A stretch of 64,000 nt of DNA, from contig CAJNOP010000002.1 in assembly GCA_905250075.1 (NCBI GenBank), positions 7,553,565-7,617,564 of the forward strand, given 5' to 3'. This document shows, piece by piece, positions 24,212 through 38,100 of this stretch. Each line of letters starts with the position of its first letter. Positions within the stretch are counted from its first letter, which is position 1. The DNA is from Rotaria sp. Silwood1. Taxonomy: Eukaryota > Rotifera > Eurotatoria > Philodinida > Philodinidae. Made by a program: the position numbers and the translations under genes. A model generated the notes under the pieces. It had not been told where the DNA came from. It searched no databases and was given only the letters and a program-made list of their open reading frames with translations.

Positions 24212-27200
24212 ATTAATTATGTTGGCTTTTTTTGAAATTTTTCTTGTGTTTTTTTTTTAATTTTGTTTAAATAGTTCATTTTTTTGTGTGTGTGTATGCG
24301 TGTGTTTGTTTTTTGCTTGTCAATGTCTCAGGAGTTTCCATATTAGAATCGATTAATATTCTTTTGTCCACAAAAATTAAATAATGTCGTTTTTCTATTA
24401 TAAAATATAATTTAATTAAAATAATTATGATCAAAATATAAATCAATTAAATCATTGAAAATAATTTTATGTTTTCTAAAATTGTTTTTCTTTATTAGTC
24501 AAAAAATCTTTATTAAGATACCAAAATTTATCAAGATGTTTGCTACATGACCCTGAACCATTTGTAATATTTCATATTTTGTTAAATGTTTTTCTTGTTA
24601 CAACATTGATAATACTAAAAACATTACGAAGCTAATCATATATTATATTAGATTTATTTACAGGACACTATTTGTGGACATTAACGGCTTAATAATATAG
24701 GTTTTGTGTCTTTTTCAATTTGAGTCAGTGACAATATTGTCTCTTTAATAATAAATGAAGGATTTTTCTTTTATGGCCTGGTTTTATAATTTTTTTTTGC
24801 ATCTTTCAATGTCGAGATTTGAAAACAAAGAAAATCGTTTCGCGTTATTATTATGACAATAATTAATTACGTCAAAAAAAAGAATACATTGAAACTAAAC
24901 GAATTGATAATACAGTAATTTTGTTAGGTTAGAGCGGCACAACTCTTTTTCGTCCAAATAATACAATCCATACATTTCATAATAGGAAACAGTCAAACAG
25001 AACATCAAGTCAGATGATTTTTGCTGTCATTGATTGCACAGCAAGAGATACATTCAGTGTCTCTTTTTGTTTTGAAGTTGTCGTTAGTTAGCTGACTAGC
25101 TTGTGATACAATCATATAATTCTTTCCACTAAAGTCTTTTATTCTTTTCTGTCATTTGAATACAATCATTTGCAATATCTTTCTTCGCAAAGCAAAAGAT
25201 TTTTAGTTTTTTATATGAGTCATGTTGATTTTTTTTCTGATGATAATTATTTTCATGTGCATTTGTAATTAGATCATTAATAAGTTAGTTAACATATTTT
25301 TTCTGCATCAATGTCTGTATGATCAATGGTTTGCTGATAGAATATAAACATAAAAGATGTCATAATCAATAAGGTCATCAAATAGTTTTGGATCTAATTT
25401 ATATCTATTTATAGTTCTCAAACAAAGGTTTCTTTCTAGAAATGATTTTCTTTTTGGAGAATCAATATAAAGAAACGGATAACATCTGATTTTCTTACAG
25501 CATCTAAAATCAAAGAATAAAAATATAATATTCAATAATATTCATCCTTCTTATTTCTTAGATTTATACTACGTCTTTAAGTTAAAAATACCACATATTA
25601 AACTTTTAAAAGCCTAAGTCCAAAGATGCATTGAACTGGAAAATCTTGAAAAGAAGAACAAAAACAGCTGTGTATAACGTGAATTTTTCTTTTCCTAATT
25701 TCGTCATATCCGCAATTAGGTCAAGAATATCATGAAGAAGAAGTTTTTCTTCCGTTAAATTTCTCCTTATAATCTTCGTCATGTGTAACATACATATTTA
25801 CAAGGCTATCTTTATTGTTACATTATTATTATTATTTCCGTAGAAAATTATTTATTTATACCATAAATTATCCACCATATATTCCGTCGTAATTATCGTT
25901 TTTGGGTATTTTTAAGGTGTTATTCTAGTTGGTCTTTTCGTTTTCATTATACAAGTGCAAAGAACTTTTTAACAGTCTCTTTAGAGTCAACGAATAGTTT
26001 TAATAATTATTCAATAGATCGAATCATTATTGATTCAAATGAATCGTTAAAATTCTTATATCTACAGTATTTGATCAAGCAGAAATGTTCAGATATGTGT
26101 ATATGAATCGAAGTCACGAATTTCTATTTCGTCAGTTCAAAATACAAAAAAGTTCTGATGAAGCCAATTGTTCTAATGGTTTAACAATAAAAGTTAATTA
26201 TTTTAACAGAAAAAATCCATGATGATCTTTAGAATATACATTCAAAGCAAGAAAACTAGGTTTAAAATTTATTATATAGATTATAGTTTCATCGCTAACT
26301 TCTATCTTGAGATTTACGACCTGTCAGTGTTGATTCTTTTTTTCTTTATTAATAATCATATCGATAAATGCACTCTCTGGACTTTTCTCGATGAGAGTGC
26401 AAAAAAAAAGAAATACAGAAAGAAAACTCTGATAGAGAAAAAAAAAGAAAAGATCAGCATCTGTAAGATGATAATAATGAAGGTCACACTATCGATATTT
26501 ACTAATGGAACAATGATGTAATTACGATATCAGAATATTATCGAAAATATCAATGACAACTATGATTGTAGCACGGTAATTAAACATTGATTTGAAGTTT
26601 TGTTTTTTTCCTATTTAAAACTGAAAAAATAGATACTATAATTATTATTCATGTGTCTTTATTTCATATGATTAACGGATGTTCACCTACTTATTATAGA
26701 AGAACTAAATGTGTTCCATTAAGCAATAAATTACTAATGGATGAACAACAGTTACATAAATGAAATAAAGGCGACATGCAGTCTGTCTACAATGCAAAGC
26801 ATAGAAAAAAAAACTTAGAAAGATTTAAAAAAAAAGAAAAAAAAGATGTTTCTATCTCAATGAATGCTTAACACTGATTAAAAATGTATTGCTAGTTCAT
26901 TTAGAAGAGAAAAAGACATACGATCTTGATAGAAATTATGAAAAAGTCTTTTTATCTTGATAATATATACTTTTTAATTAAATATTAATATAGATAAACT
27001 TATTTATTAAGCTAAGAGTAATATCAAATTTATAAGCTCTTTTAATGTCATATTGTTTTACAACATTACAAATGAGAAGTAGAAGAATAATCTATTAAAT
27101 ATTTATCGAAGTGTTCTCTTCATTCCACCGTTGTTTTATAATTAACTAAAATTTTACTATTGAAAACGATGGTTTTTTCATATAAAACTATTGTCAATAA

Positions 27201-30200
27201 AAAATATAATAGACTTAAAATTTACTCAGATATTTCGATATTTTTTAATAAATGATGTGAAAAAAAACTCTAAATGAGAACTATATTATGTCTAGGAAGC
27301 AAACAAATCACTATACTCGATGTTTCTTAATGGTTTTCTTTTTTCTTTTTATAAATACGCGTAAATGACATAAGAAAAGGTCGAGTACATGGTTTTATTT
27401 TTGGAATCAATAATCATTTTCTAGCAATTTGTCACAAGTTTTATGAATAATGATCGAAATATTTGAATAAATTACAGTATACCAAGTACTCTAAAAATTT
27501 TGCTAGACTATTGTTTTTTGAAAATGTTCAAGCAAAGATATAATACACGATTTGAACTGTTCTATTTAAAGATATACAATATAATTGTCTTCAAGATCTA
27601 ATTACTATTAATAAAAAGTCCAGAGGTTCCTCTATAAGACTTAATAAATAAGATCTACGTCAGACACATATTTTGTAGTTTGTTTGAAGCAATGTTTAAT
27701 TGCAAAAAAAGAATATAGTGCTAAGTAACACTATAAAAACACTATCGAATAAGTTCAATAAGATGTTTTTTCATACACAATGTTTTGATTCAATTGCAAA
27801 CAACGTTTTAAGTAAAGTGACGTTTTCTTTATTGAGTTACTCGTTTTCAAAACAAATATTCTATAAGTATATTATATTCGTAGTTAGAGAAATTTTTAGA
27901 GAATCCATTTGTTTTTCTACTTGAAGTTCTAGTAACACTGTCTAAATTGAATTAGCTGAAAAAAAGTTCGAAAATTGCATTTGTTATTTAATGCTTAGAC
28001 AGACGATTATTCCATATATATTTTTATCAAATACTTGTATAATATTCTGAAAATGCATTTGATGTGAAACCCAATAGGCATTACAAAGTCTTTTGGGCAT
28101 TTTCTTAATATTTTAAAAGAATTTTGAGAACACAAAAAAGAATTTCTAAGAAGTCGATACCATTCACTGAAACACATAATATGCAGCTAATATAACCTTG
28201 TAGTTCGATTATTTAAATTTCATAAGAGCATGACAACAATTATAGTGTGTATATTTCGACGAGAAAGTTCTAATATTGCAAAACCTTTGTTCTATCTGAT
28301 GTTACGTTGAGAATAGTCGTACTTTGTTAACAACTTGATTTTATGATTATCACATTATTTTTTTATCTTTTTTTGTACTAGAATACCGCTATAAGCCTAT
28401 CATTAACACATTACTAATTCAGGTTCGTTGAATTACTTATTCGTAGGAACATTTTCAAAGTAGTGTCAAAGAAAAGAAGAACAAATAAAATCGTTAAATC
28501 AAAGTCTGTGAAAACGCTATCTATATCATACATTATTTGTCAATAGAAAATAAAAGTATCATTATTTTCATATTTTTTCTTGTCATAATGCATGATATAG
28601 AAAACCAAATATTAGAGATTTTTTTTAGTGTTCCCATACAGGAAAAAGGGTTCAAAATAGAATAGTCAAAGTACATGACTTCTTAACTTCCTATCCTTGA
28701 TGGACTATCGTGTGTTCATCATGAAGGACATGTTTCTTTCTGTCATTAACAATTATTTCATTTTCTTTTTATGGTTTTTATACATCGAATTCATCTATCA
28801 ATAGAAAGAAAAAGAAACAAAGAAGAGAAACCAAGATAAAACATTTTGTATAATATTATTAGCATTCTTTCTACGTAATAGTTTCTTTACTCTACTATCA
28901 ACAATTTTTAGGTGCTGAAGTATAATCTTAATAGGTAAGATAAATTAAAATAATTGACTAATAGATGACAAGAAAACAATTAATGGAAATGACTCTTTAT
29001 AATAATAGGTGAAAAAAAGCTATTACGATTATAATGATTTATTATTAATTCATAAAGAAAGGAATTACAATATAAGAACACTATATAAATTATTCAAGAA
29101 GAAAATTTCCTTTAAAACTTTTTTTTCTCATAAGTCCGTTTTGTTTCGTAAATTAAGTAGGTAGTTTATTAGTTAAACAATAACAGCGTAGGAAGAAAAA
29201 TTACTAAAATTGTCATACACATAAATATGCATATATATCAACTCTATATATAAAATAAACATTAAGATCCGATCAAAATAACAGGAATAGATACATAGCA
29301 GAAATATGCTTTTTTCTATATTCTAGACTTTTTGTTTATATATTATGTTAATGAGAAAAAACTTTTTGCCTTCTTAACCCTGTACATAATAATAATAATA
29401 ACAATATTAGTACTGATAATAGAAATCAATTATTGAGGTATGAATAGGATTCTTTGTTTTTCTTTTTCTACCATAATTTTTATTTAAACAAACAAAATAT
29501 ATGTGCACATATGTTCATGTACCGATATTAATTGATCTTCAAGGACAAACAGAAGAAATATTCTTTTGAATTGCTAATAAGTCCTATAATATTCTTAGAA
29601 TAAAAAAACATATGTCTAATCAATTCTAGCAGCGTTTGGTATTTCCCTTTAGAATTTTCAAGTCATCGAACTTTTATGAGGTACATGCTTTGTAGCCTAA
29701 CTGATTATAAAACTGAATAGAGTATGATTAGAACGTGTATCAGCCAAAAAATAATTTACATTAGAATCGCAGTTGTTAAGCTGTCTATCAATTACTTAGT
29801 ATTTTTCTCTTATAAACAGCTGTTAGATTCTATAGTGTTGAATAAAACATAAGAATGGACACTCTAATTTCATATGCTAGACATGTATTGTAGTAAGTAT
29901 TCATAGTAATAAATTGTTTCACAAGGTCTTCATTCTTTCGTTGAAACAAATATTTAGATAAGTACATTTTGTTAAATTTTCTTCTCGTTTTTCTTTAAAA
30001 TTAAATTATATTTTTGTATTCATAGACTTAATACGATAAATCTAAAGCAATTTGCTATTATTAAATAAAAAAAAAAACGATATTTCTTTTTTCTTAAATA
30101 TGATGAAGTGTAACAAAAAATAAAAATTTGAGATGACAGAAAATAATTATAGTTTAGAATTTTGAAATTTTTTTGATTGGTGAAAGCAGAAAGAAAAGGA

Positions 30201-30387
30201 AAACGGAAATAAAAGATAAAAAGAAATGTTCTTTTTCTTTTTTAGTTCTTAAGATGCATATCATGCATCCAACAGTTCTCTAGTCAAATTGACGCTGGTT
30301 TTTACGCCTATCATTTTATCTACTTCTTTACCATTATCATTATCATTATCATTATCATCATACAAGCCTCCTGTAGCTGATGTAAAT
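24212..30387. other. Gene-poor interval between the centrosomal gene and the GPCR
   Basis: The first few hundred bases are the 3' UTR of the centrosomal gene, including a GT-rich run near 24285-24310. The rest is AT-rich with homopolymer tracts. Short open frames occur, for example 25606-25791 and 25323-25535 on the minus strand, but none has recognisable motifs or a convincing exon chain. I support no gene here. A TCATTA repeat at about 30334-30360 lies directly before the GPCR. Confidence 0.5.
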
Positions 30388-31698
30388 ATGACACTATCAT
30401 CGAAACTTCAATTAGCCTATTATATTATGATTGCATTAACGGGTCTTATTGGTAATACAACTACAATCATTGTTTTTTCTCAAAGACGATTACGTTCATT
30501 ACGTTCATCATTTTTTCTTACTTGTCTCGCTGTAACTGATCTTATATTTATACTTATACTTGTTCTGGCTTTACTTGATGAATTAAATGTACCAATTATG
30601 ACTGCACCTGTTTGTATGTTAACAATTTATTTAAGTCATATAGCATCATTTTTATCATCAAATTTCACATTAGCTTATACAAGTCATCGTCTTATAGCTG
30701 TCTTCTTTCCAATAAAAGCAACAACTTTTTTAAAACAACGTACAAATCGTATATTAGCATTAACATTATTAATATTTGCATGTTTATTTTATTCATTATC
30801 ATTTCCTGTAACAACAACAAAATTTCGTTCAAATTCAACAAATATTGTTTATTGTGAAGAAGACCGAGATAAACCATTATTATTTCCATTTCTTGTTATG
30901 GATACATTATTTACATTTATTATACCATTTTCATGTATATCATGCATGAATTTAGCTATTGTTTATAAACTTCATTCAAAATTTACATATAAATTAAAAT
31001 CACCTACATCAAAAACACAAACACCAATTATTTATCCATCAGTGAAGTCATCAAGTAATTCATCAGGCCAATCAGTTTCGGATGCTCTTCCATTATCTCA
31101 ATTGAGTAATGGAAATATTAGTAATGCTACTAATACAAATGGTAGTCCAAATAATAATAATATTTATAGTGAAACAAATCATCTTATTAAACAACAAAAC
31201 AGTTCTCTTTTATGTGTTAGACCGTTAGAACAACACAAAAGAACCAGAAGTAATACGTCGATAACGTCTAATTCGTCAACAAGAAATATTCCATTATATC
31301 AGAGAAATACATCAATTGGAATACGCTCGACTCAATGTCGAGCAACAGCATCAGCTAAAACAACTAAAATGCTTTTAGCTGCATCAACTGTGTTTTTGGT
31401 TTTTAATTTGCCTTACCATTTATTATTATTCTGCTTTTTATTCATTCAAAAAGAACCACCATGGATGCTTAGTGCAGTAAATGTAGCTCGTCTTTGGTTT
31501 TTTGCATCATTTTGTGTAAATTTCTTCGTTTATGTTATATGTGGTCAACGTTTTCGTAGTGAAGTTGTTCGTCTCTTTAGTTGTACATTACTCCGACAAC
31601 ATTTCATATCACATCAACAAAAAACTCAAGATCGCCAACTCAGCATTTATTTAGGCCATCGTCTAATAAGAATTTCATCAACACATCTATCTCATTAA
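30388..31698 (+). CDS. Rhodopsin-family (class A) G-protein-coupled receptor
   Basis: An intronless 436-residue seven-helix receptor. Visible class A features are GN in TM1 (GLIGNTTTIIVF), LAVTD in TM2, a Cys before TM3 paired with the Cys of NIVYCEED in extracellular loop 2, FNLPY in TM6, and NFFVY in place of NPxxY in TM7. The TM3 DRY motif reads HRL, keeping Arg3.50 but losing the acidic partner. Intracellular loop 3 is long (about 130 residues) and rich in N, S and T. I start at ATG 30388; the open frame extends to 30289 but without an upstream ATG. A possible acceptor (CATACAAG) precedes the ATG by 23 nt. Most likely it is a peptide-type receptor of the plasma membrane; the ligand cannot be told. 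The N-terminus is very short, so an upstream coding exon is possible. Confidence 0.85.
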   Translation: MTLSSKLQLAYYIMIALTGLIGNTTTIIVFSQRRLRSLRSSFFLTCLAVTDLIFILILVLALLDELNVPIMTAPVCMLTIYLSHIASFLSSNFTLAYTSHRLIAVFFPIKATTFLKQRTNRILALTLLIFACLFYSLSFPVTTTKFRSNSTNIVYCEEDRDKPLLFPFLVMDTLFTFIIPFSCISCMNLAIVYKLHSKFTYKLKSPTSKTQTPIIYPSVKSSSNSSGQSVSDALPLSQLSNGNISNATNTNGSPNNNNIYSETNHLIKQQNSSLLCVRPLEQHKRTRSNTSITSNSSTRNIPLYQRNTSIGIRSTQCRATASAKTTKMLLAASTVFLVFNLPYHLLLFCFLFIQKEPPWMLSAVNVARLWFFASFCVNFFVYVICGQRFRSEVVRLFSCTLLRQHFISHQQKTQDRQLSIYLGHRLIRISSTHLSH

Positions 31699-32197
31699 CA
31701 CTAAATACTTGATCATATTATTCATGATCATTTAACTAAATTGTATCTTTTATGTTTTCTGTCGGATATATGATTTTCTTCTTTTATATTTCTTTTTCCC
31801 TCTTATTCTTTAATTGTGTACACATAAAAAAAACTAATACATAAATAATCATTTTTTTGCTTTTTCTCTAAAACAAAAAAAGGAAATTCTTGTCTTGAAT
31901 ATAATTATATTCAGTTCGTATGTTGTCTAAGAGAAAAAAAATTATATGTCAAAAGAAATTTTCTTTATCTGTCTACATAGACGAAATTAATGATATTGAT
32001 GATTTGTGTATTGTTTTTTCTTGGTTTTTGACGTCGATTGATATTATAGACAAGAAAAAGCCATAGACTATTGAGGACACATTGTTCGTATTCTAACCTA
32101 TATATGTGTACAATTTCTCTACTATTTTTACGAAACGATGAATCAAGGCATAATGACACATATGGAATTAATTTATTTTAGTTTAGTTTTTTTTTTA
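31699..32197. other. Convergent 3' region between the GPCR and NACHT genes
   Basis: About 500 bp holding the 3' UTRs of two converging genes. AT-rich, with no additional coding feature supported. Confidence 0.5.
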
Positions 32198-35100
32198 CTA
32201 TAAAGCCCAACTTGCTACATCACATGCTTGAATATCTGTCATATTCTGAAGTTCTTTCATAATAGTGTTCTGTTTTATAGATGTTGACTGTTGCAAATAA
32301 TTTCCAATATAAAACATCATAAGTCGATCAAATCCCCAGAATTTTGCACGAGCAAGAAGAGTATTAGAAACAGAAAGAAGATTAATTCTATCAATAGGTA
32401 TATGTACTCGAAGAACGTGAAGTAATTTAATAGGAGACCATATAGCAAGTGTACGATCATATGATGATGAAAATAATCGAGTTGTATTCATATCAAATTT
32501 AAGATCAGTTATCTAAAGAAAAATACTAATAATACTAATAATAATAAATTAATTAAATATTTTCTTATAGAATTTCATGTTGTAGATTTGATTTTTAATT
32601 TTCTGTTTTGTTTTTGAAATTATTCTTGATAAATTCAATCAAAATAAATTTCTATTTTTGTTTCCTTTTTCTTTTGTTGACATTTCAAACGGAAATAGAA
32701 ACTTGAAAAAATATTTTAATCGAAATTCTATTTCCTTCAGTCATCTTATTAGAAAAAGAAAAAAAAAGACTAATTTCCTTCGGAGATTCCACTAATGAGA
32801 TATAATTAGCTTCTATTACCTTATCCATATGAATTGATTCTAAGACCTCGTGACTATATTTATTTGTCAAATGCCAAATAACAATCGATCCATCATCACC
32901 CCCTGATGCTATACATAAATCATTCGGTGATTGTACAGCTAAACTTGTTATGTTAATTGATAAACTACATTTTTCCGTTGTTTTTTCATACATTGCGAGA
33001 GAATGACGCATCCAACAATGATAATCAGAACGTATATCAAGTTCAGCTAAATTTGATGGAAGACGAACGTACAATATTGTCCCTTGATAAGCTAACCAGA
33101 GTAGCGATCGAGTAAATGAAGATGCATAAGTCATAAACCCAATAATTTTACCACTTGCACTTAATTTTGATTTAATGTAAGTAATAGGTTCTTGAATAGG
33201 TGAAATTTTAAATTGATTATTACAAGTAAAAATACGAAAATCATTAAGATCAGGATAATTACTAAGGTTTAATGATTGTTTAAGAATAAGAAAATGGTTA
33301 TTTGGTGTAAATTCAAGTGAATATTGAACATCACGGATTGAAATAGGAAAAATTTGTTCTGACTGAATTTTAAATACATTTTCAATATCATAAAATTTTA
33401 TTTGTAAAATTATAAATTGATTCATAAACATAAATATAATTATATCTGAATGATATGTTTGTAATGAAAATAAATTTGATTGTGATTTTATTTTGAGATC
33501 ATATTGAAAAACTATTTGATTAAGATTATCTATTGAATAAATATAAACCATATATTCACCGGTAATAATAACATAATATTGTTCATTATTGAGCATAGTA
33601 ATATATTCAATATTCATATTTTCAAATGCATGTAATAATTGTGGAGTTGAAGATTGATTATTCGAAAAAGAAATTGACAATGGACAATTCAAATCATATT
33701 CACATGCTGTAATACTTGTATTACTTATCTAAACCAAACAAAAAACAAACAAATAAAAATTATTAAAATAATATAAATGTTTATAATACATTATAACTTT
33801 TTATTTTAGCAAGTAATCCTTTTGGTTGTAAACTTGATTGTGATAATTGATTGGTATCAAGCAATTGTATTGTTTGGTCATCAAGTAAAATTAAAATATA
33901 AGTTTTTTTCTTTTCATCATTATCCATAATTGTTGTTGTTTGAATTAATTCGATATATTGAACATTTGAACGAAATTCAATTTTCATTTGATTTAATGAT
34001 GATGAAGTCTTTTTTTCTTGACGATATATTGTTATAAATTGTTGACTTGAATCAACTGTTATTAATATTTGATTATGATCATCTTGATTTATCATATTCC
34101 AATTAAAAACTTGTGCATTTAGATTAATTGTTTGTAAAATTTCTGATAAATTTTTTCGATCAAATAAAGTTATGTATTCTTCAGTTGATATAGCTATTAT
34201 ATCATCAGATAAACAAACTAAACGATTTAATACTTGATTTTGTAAAATAGTCACTTGTTGAATCATATCATCACTAGATAAACTTAGTACTTTAGTTTTA
34301 GTTTTTATTTTAAGAAGATCTAATATTCGAATATCTCCATTAACACTAGCAAGATATAAAATTTCATTACTATTTGATGGCAAATCAAATAGACTAGGTG
34401 ACGATTCATTATGATGAATAAAAGCAAAACGCATGGGTAACATCTCAACATGTTCATTTAATGACCAAAGTGTAATAAGACCATGATTATTTTCGTCAAA
34501 TATAATACAAAGTATATAATCATCATTAGCACCAATACATCGAAGACAAACTTTCACATTCTTACTATTGTCTATTTGAAATGATGGATTTTTTATTGGT
34601 ATTCGACCACTCTAAAATATTGAAAACTATAATAAAAAAGAAAAATAATAAAACCTTTTAACACAACATTTTTCGGTTCAATTGTGTTCTATGCAACTAA
34701 TACACTACTTAAAACTGTTTGAATTCTTCTTTTCATCTTGAAATTCTTTTTAAGATCAGGTTTTTTGACTTTCGAACAAACATGTACTTGAAGATTAATG
34801 TTTATAGTAACCTTATAAATGTGTCTGTAAATAACTTGGTTTGCACGAATTGCATATCATTCATCGACAAGACAATTTGTCGAATTTATTTCGTTGACGG
34901 CTTATTGTTGTAAGTTCTTTTTGTCGACAGGTTTAGTCGACAACTGAATCAGTCAACGATGTATTTTTCATCTACATTATGATTTTCTATATTTTGATAA
35001 TAAAGCGGCGCCCACCATCTTATTTTTGACTAGTTATTGAAGAAGTATTTCCTTTCGAAACATAATGACAATCAAATCAATGAAACTTTCATTAATTCAA

Positions 35101-38100
35101 ATTCGACACCATTTAGCCTAGATGTGGATGAAGGGTACGTCCAAATCTACATCTTGGCTGTCTTGGTTTTGGTTGCATAGAAGAAATGAATAGAATCAAA
35201 AACAGAAAAAACTCGATTCTTCTCCCTGCTGCCCTTTGTCTTTTTCGTCTTACTATGTATATTCTTATTAGTTTACTACTTATGTGTGCTATTTTTTCTT
35301 TTATCTTGTTGAGTAGGAAGGCAACGCATTCAAAACCTTGGGGTTTGGTGCTATTCGGCTTAGTTGGACAGCTTACTGTTGTCTTCATTCCCCAATGGCT
35401 TAAACCTTACAGGTTTGGTAAGATAAAGTGTTAGAAAGAAATATTAACTTAACCGAGTGTGCGATGAAGTCAGAATATGATTTTGGGATTCAAGAGCAAA
35501 TCCAAATACTAAAAACTTCACTGCAAACTCCAAAATGCATTTTCCTGTATTAGCCGCTTCTCTAGTAAAGTAGAATTTTCTTTCTGACAATTTATCTTAC
35601 CAAACCTGAAAGATTTGGATTATTGGAGAACAAAGTCGAATCTAAACTTCAGGGAAGGTGAATTCAAAACCTAAATCAAATTCCAAAGTCCTTGGTCCTG
35701 AATTTTCAATGTATTGTGTTGTAGATTTGGTGCACTTTTATTAATGCGCAAATAAAGAAAAAGTAGACTGAAGTTTTAGAACATTAATACTTTTCCACGA
35801 AGATTTCGTCGCAAAATATCAGTCAACAAAATAACTTCGACGAAAAAGTTCTCGACAAAATTTTGTTGACGAACGATATTATTATCTTTTGCATTTAATT
35901 TCCGTAAAAGGAAAAGCTCATACTACACCATTATGACAATCAAAATTCATTAATAGCGATGAATACTCTTGGAAAAAAAAGTGAAACGGGCCTCATTTCA
36001 GTTTCATTCATCTATTTCTTTTATTTAATCAATAAATGCATAGAGTATTTGACATATATGAATACTAAAAATGCTTGAACACATACTCGATAAATTGCAT
36101 TCTCATCAACTTCGTCCAATGCTAGAACACGCCATTCATTGGCCACCACTAATTGCCTGTAAAATAAGTGCATTAAGTACATAATACTACTGCAACAATA
36201 ATAAAATCATGTTTTCTATTGTATACGATTAATGTTAGTTCAATTTACAAACTCAATATTCAAGTTCTTTAACAACTAAATAAAAGAAGAAGTAAATTTA
36301 TGCTTATTTAGGAAATAAAACTTAAAGAAAGTTTTGGTTTCTAAGATTCTAATCAGTAGTGGATAATGTGTATGCAATTCTAAATAAGTTTAAATATTAT
36401 GGAAACCAAATTTCAACAGATTTTATACTAAAGGAGTCGTGTGAAATAACATATAGATATATATACAAACATCTTATGATAGTACTTGTTTTGAAACAAT
36501 GAAAACTTGAGAACATTGAAACTGATAATTGAAAGAGATTATATTAGATACAATGGGAAATTTAAAGTTTTATGAAATTTAAAAAAAAACATCGAGACTC
36601 ATTTAGTCTGGTGTTTTCGTTTTTTTTCTTGATTCTTATTTCAGAGAAGATTTTTGTTTTTGCATTGTTCCAGATAGGTATTAGTATTTGTTTGTAGACA
36701 ATCACTATTGACTGTCATTCGATGTTTTCTTTTTATGAATGTCGGTAGATTGATAATTTGCTCTTACATAAGAATTCAAATGAATTTGACAATAAATAAA
36801 ACCATGTATAATTTAAAGCATAAATTTCTAAATGAAAACTTAATGAATGTTGGTTAATGAAATTATGTTTGCTGCGTAATTAGACTTCTCTTATTCTATA
36901 CATTCTTTTCTCAAACAACAATAATAACAAATTTGTTTCTTTCTTCAAACTAACTTACTCTTCATTACTTGTCATACAATAAGCTTTATTACAAAATGAC
37001 TTATTGTCCCATGATAATGTTTTTTCATTTAGTATATCACCTGTTCGACTATTAAATGTTTGTACTGTATGAGTTCCAAATAAATATATTTTATTTCCAT
37101 TTTTCGTTATATAACCATCCCAAATTTTATTAAAATTTTCGTCTAAATATATTTTATCGACCTAAAAACAACAAAAAGTTTCTTCTTTGATTTAGAAAAA
37201 TTTCTTTATTTGTTTTACTTTTCCTGTTTGTAAATTAATCACAGCAACTGTAGATGTTTGAATAAAATGTGTTTCATCTTCATCTTGTGTTCCATCAAGA
37301 AGAACAAGTGTATAAAATTCATTAGTATATAAAATATGTGTTACGGGTGAATAACTCCATGCTAATGCACCAGTTTCTTGTGGAAAACCAGCATATAATG
37401 AACAAAATGAATTTTGATGTTCGATACAATATTTTCGACAATCATGAATAAGTTTTTCAAGATCATTATTTGTATTTAATTGATTACTATCATCATATAA
37501 TTGACTTGTTTGATCATCATCAATAAAACCAAGTATTTGTTCTGCAAGTATTAATGAAACATCAGAATCTTTAATAAATTCATCATCAATCGACCATATA
37601 GCACGATAAAGACGTTTCAAATCAAACCAATTGGGTCTTAAACGTAAACAATATCTTATTGTATCAAGAAATATTGTATGACCAAGACTTTTTAATTGAC
37701 ATGAAAGAAAATTTAAATTGAATAAACATATTGATCGTAATAAATGATCTTTTTCAAAACCAAATTCTAAACAATGATATGGTAATGATATTAATTTTCT
37801 TTTATTAAGTATATTTGTTATTTGTGTATTAATTAAACGATCAGCATCATTTAATATTTTATTATTTCGTTTCTTTAATATTATTGTACGTTTATATGAT
37901 GTTTGATCATTACAATAAATTTCAATAAGATGTTCATGACATTGTTCACGTAAATGTTTATAACGTTTTCTTGTTGATTCAGAAAATTTTCTATGATAAA
38001 ATGATAGAATATGTTTATTATGTATATGTTTATGACTTATATATTCTTTTATTGAATAAAGAAATGATTGACAAAGTAGTGATGGTACATGTATTGCATT

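Noticed and set aside
25606..25791. Minus-strand frame with NLTEEKLLLHDILDLIADMTKLGKEKF that looks protein-like
   Set aside because: No linked exons, no recognisable family, and the downstream frame at 25323-25535 does not join it with plausible splice sites. Left out as a gene.
30612..30889. Overlapping frames on both strands inside the GPCR
   Set aside because: Shadows of the seven-helix coding sequence; low-complexity I/S/N content.
35186..35434. 82-codon plus-strand frame with a hydrophobic segment inside a NACHT-gene intron
   Set aside because: It overlaps an opposite-strand frame, lies between inverted repeats and has no homologue that I recognise; probably chance or repeat-derived.
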